From assembly GCA_902797005.1 (NCBI GenBank), contig CADBRE010000053.1, positions 1-12,260 of the forward strand: a stretch of 12,260 bases of DNA. Direction: 5' to 3'. The translations under genes and the position numbers were made by a program. Of this stretch, positions 12,154 through 12,260 are shown piece by piece (within the stretch, counting starts at the first letter, position 1; the number at the start of each line of letters is the position of its first letter). The notes beneath the pieces are model-generated. The model ran no database searches and had not been told where the DNA came from. It worked only from the letters and a program-made list of their open reading frames with translations. The DNA is from an uncultured Erysipelotrichaceae bacterium (lineage in GTDB: Bacteria > Bacillota_I > Bacilli_A > RF39 > UBA660).

Positions 12154-12260
12154 ATGAAAAAAGGACAATTTGCAATTTTAATAGCGGTAATAGTTTTATG
12201 TGCAGGCGGGATATTTGGTTATGTAAAATATGAAAGTAGAAAGGAGAAGTGCCAAACTTC
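12154..12260 (+). CDS. Membrane-anchored or secreted protein, 3'-truncated by the window edge
   Basis: Only 35 residues are visible. The start MKKGQF is followed by a hydrophobic stretch (about 7-23, AILIAVIVLCAGGIFGY) and then a charged segment (KYESRKEK). This is an N-terminal membrane anchor or uncleaved signal. The cysteine at 16 is not in a lipobox context (VIVLC lacks a small residue before the Cys). AAGGAG (12137-12142) lies 11 nt before the ATG, on the long side. I cannot assign a family from this fragment. Its position behind the pseudoknot RNA makes its identity useful for interpreting that RNA. Confidence 0.75.
   Translation, partial: MKKGQFAILIAVIVLCAGGIFGYVKYESRKEKCQT

Noticed and set aside
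1..12260. Mycoplasma-type genetic code (UGA as Trp)
   Set aside because: UGA stops fit cca and dnaD, with gene overlaps and family lengths consistent, and Trp is encoded by UGG.

Overview
The window is chromosomal DNA from an AT-rich, spore-forming low-GC Gram-positive bacterium (Bacillota, Bacilli side). The signs are an intact SpoIVA, a DnaD-type primosome protein, a YsxC/EngB GTPase, an HU of Bacillus type, purine-rich Shine-Dalgarno sites and clear sigma-A-like promoters. UGA ends dnaD and cca and tryptophan is encoded by UGG, so the code is the standard bacterial one and not that of Mycoplasma. An uncultured gut lineage near Erysipelotrichales or RF39 would fit, but that placement is inference.

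Layout, left to right. (1) 1-1889: the 3' part of pnp and its terminator. (2) 1890-3455: a stand-alone accessory unit with four iteron-like repeats at exact 33-bp spacing, a strong promoter whose predicted start site falls on the ATG, a DUF4143 ATPase with a nuclease-like C-terminus, and a terminator. (3) 3516-4574: a small unknown gene overlapping trmL, convergent with an XRE-type regulator; both stop codons lie in the loop of a two-way terminator. (4) 4677-6208: spoIVA behind a sigma-E-like promoter. (5) 6234-7155: a GC-rich structured RNA with its own promoter and terminator, convergent with a DUF3800 gene. (6) 7313-10020: hup, cca, dnaD, nth, the last three tightly coupled. (7) 10000-11051: engB and a type IV prepilin-like gene, from a promoter inside nth. 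(8) 11066-11859: secE-nusG. (9) 11860-12153: a transcription unit carrying two tandem H-type pseudoknots and a terminator. (10) 12154-12260: the start of a membrane-anchored protein.

How the genes relate. Most are housekeeping: RNA decay (pnp), tRNA maturation (trmL, cca), replication restart (dnaD), base excision repair (nth), nucleoid structure (hup), ribosome assembly (engB), secretion (secE) and transcription elongation (nusG). spoIVA belongs to the spore coat programme. In Bacillus subtilis spoIVA lies next to the HU gene; here an RNA gene and a DUF3800 gene sit between them, so that pair looks inserted.

Most unusual parts. First, the tandem pseudoknot RNA at 11937-12038: its two 51-nt copies differ at four positions, and two of these form a compensatory G-C to A-U change in the predicted pseudoknot helix. 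Second, the 33-bp iterons and apparently leaderless start of the DUF4143 gene. Third, the 63% GC structured RNA at 6269-6402. I could not assign either RNA to a known class from memory; covariance-model searches would settle that.
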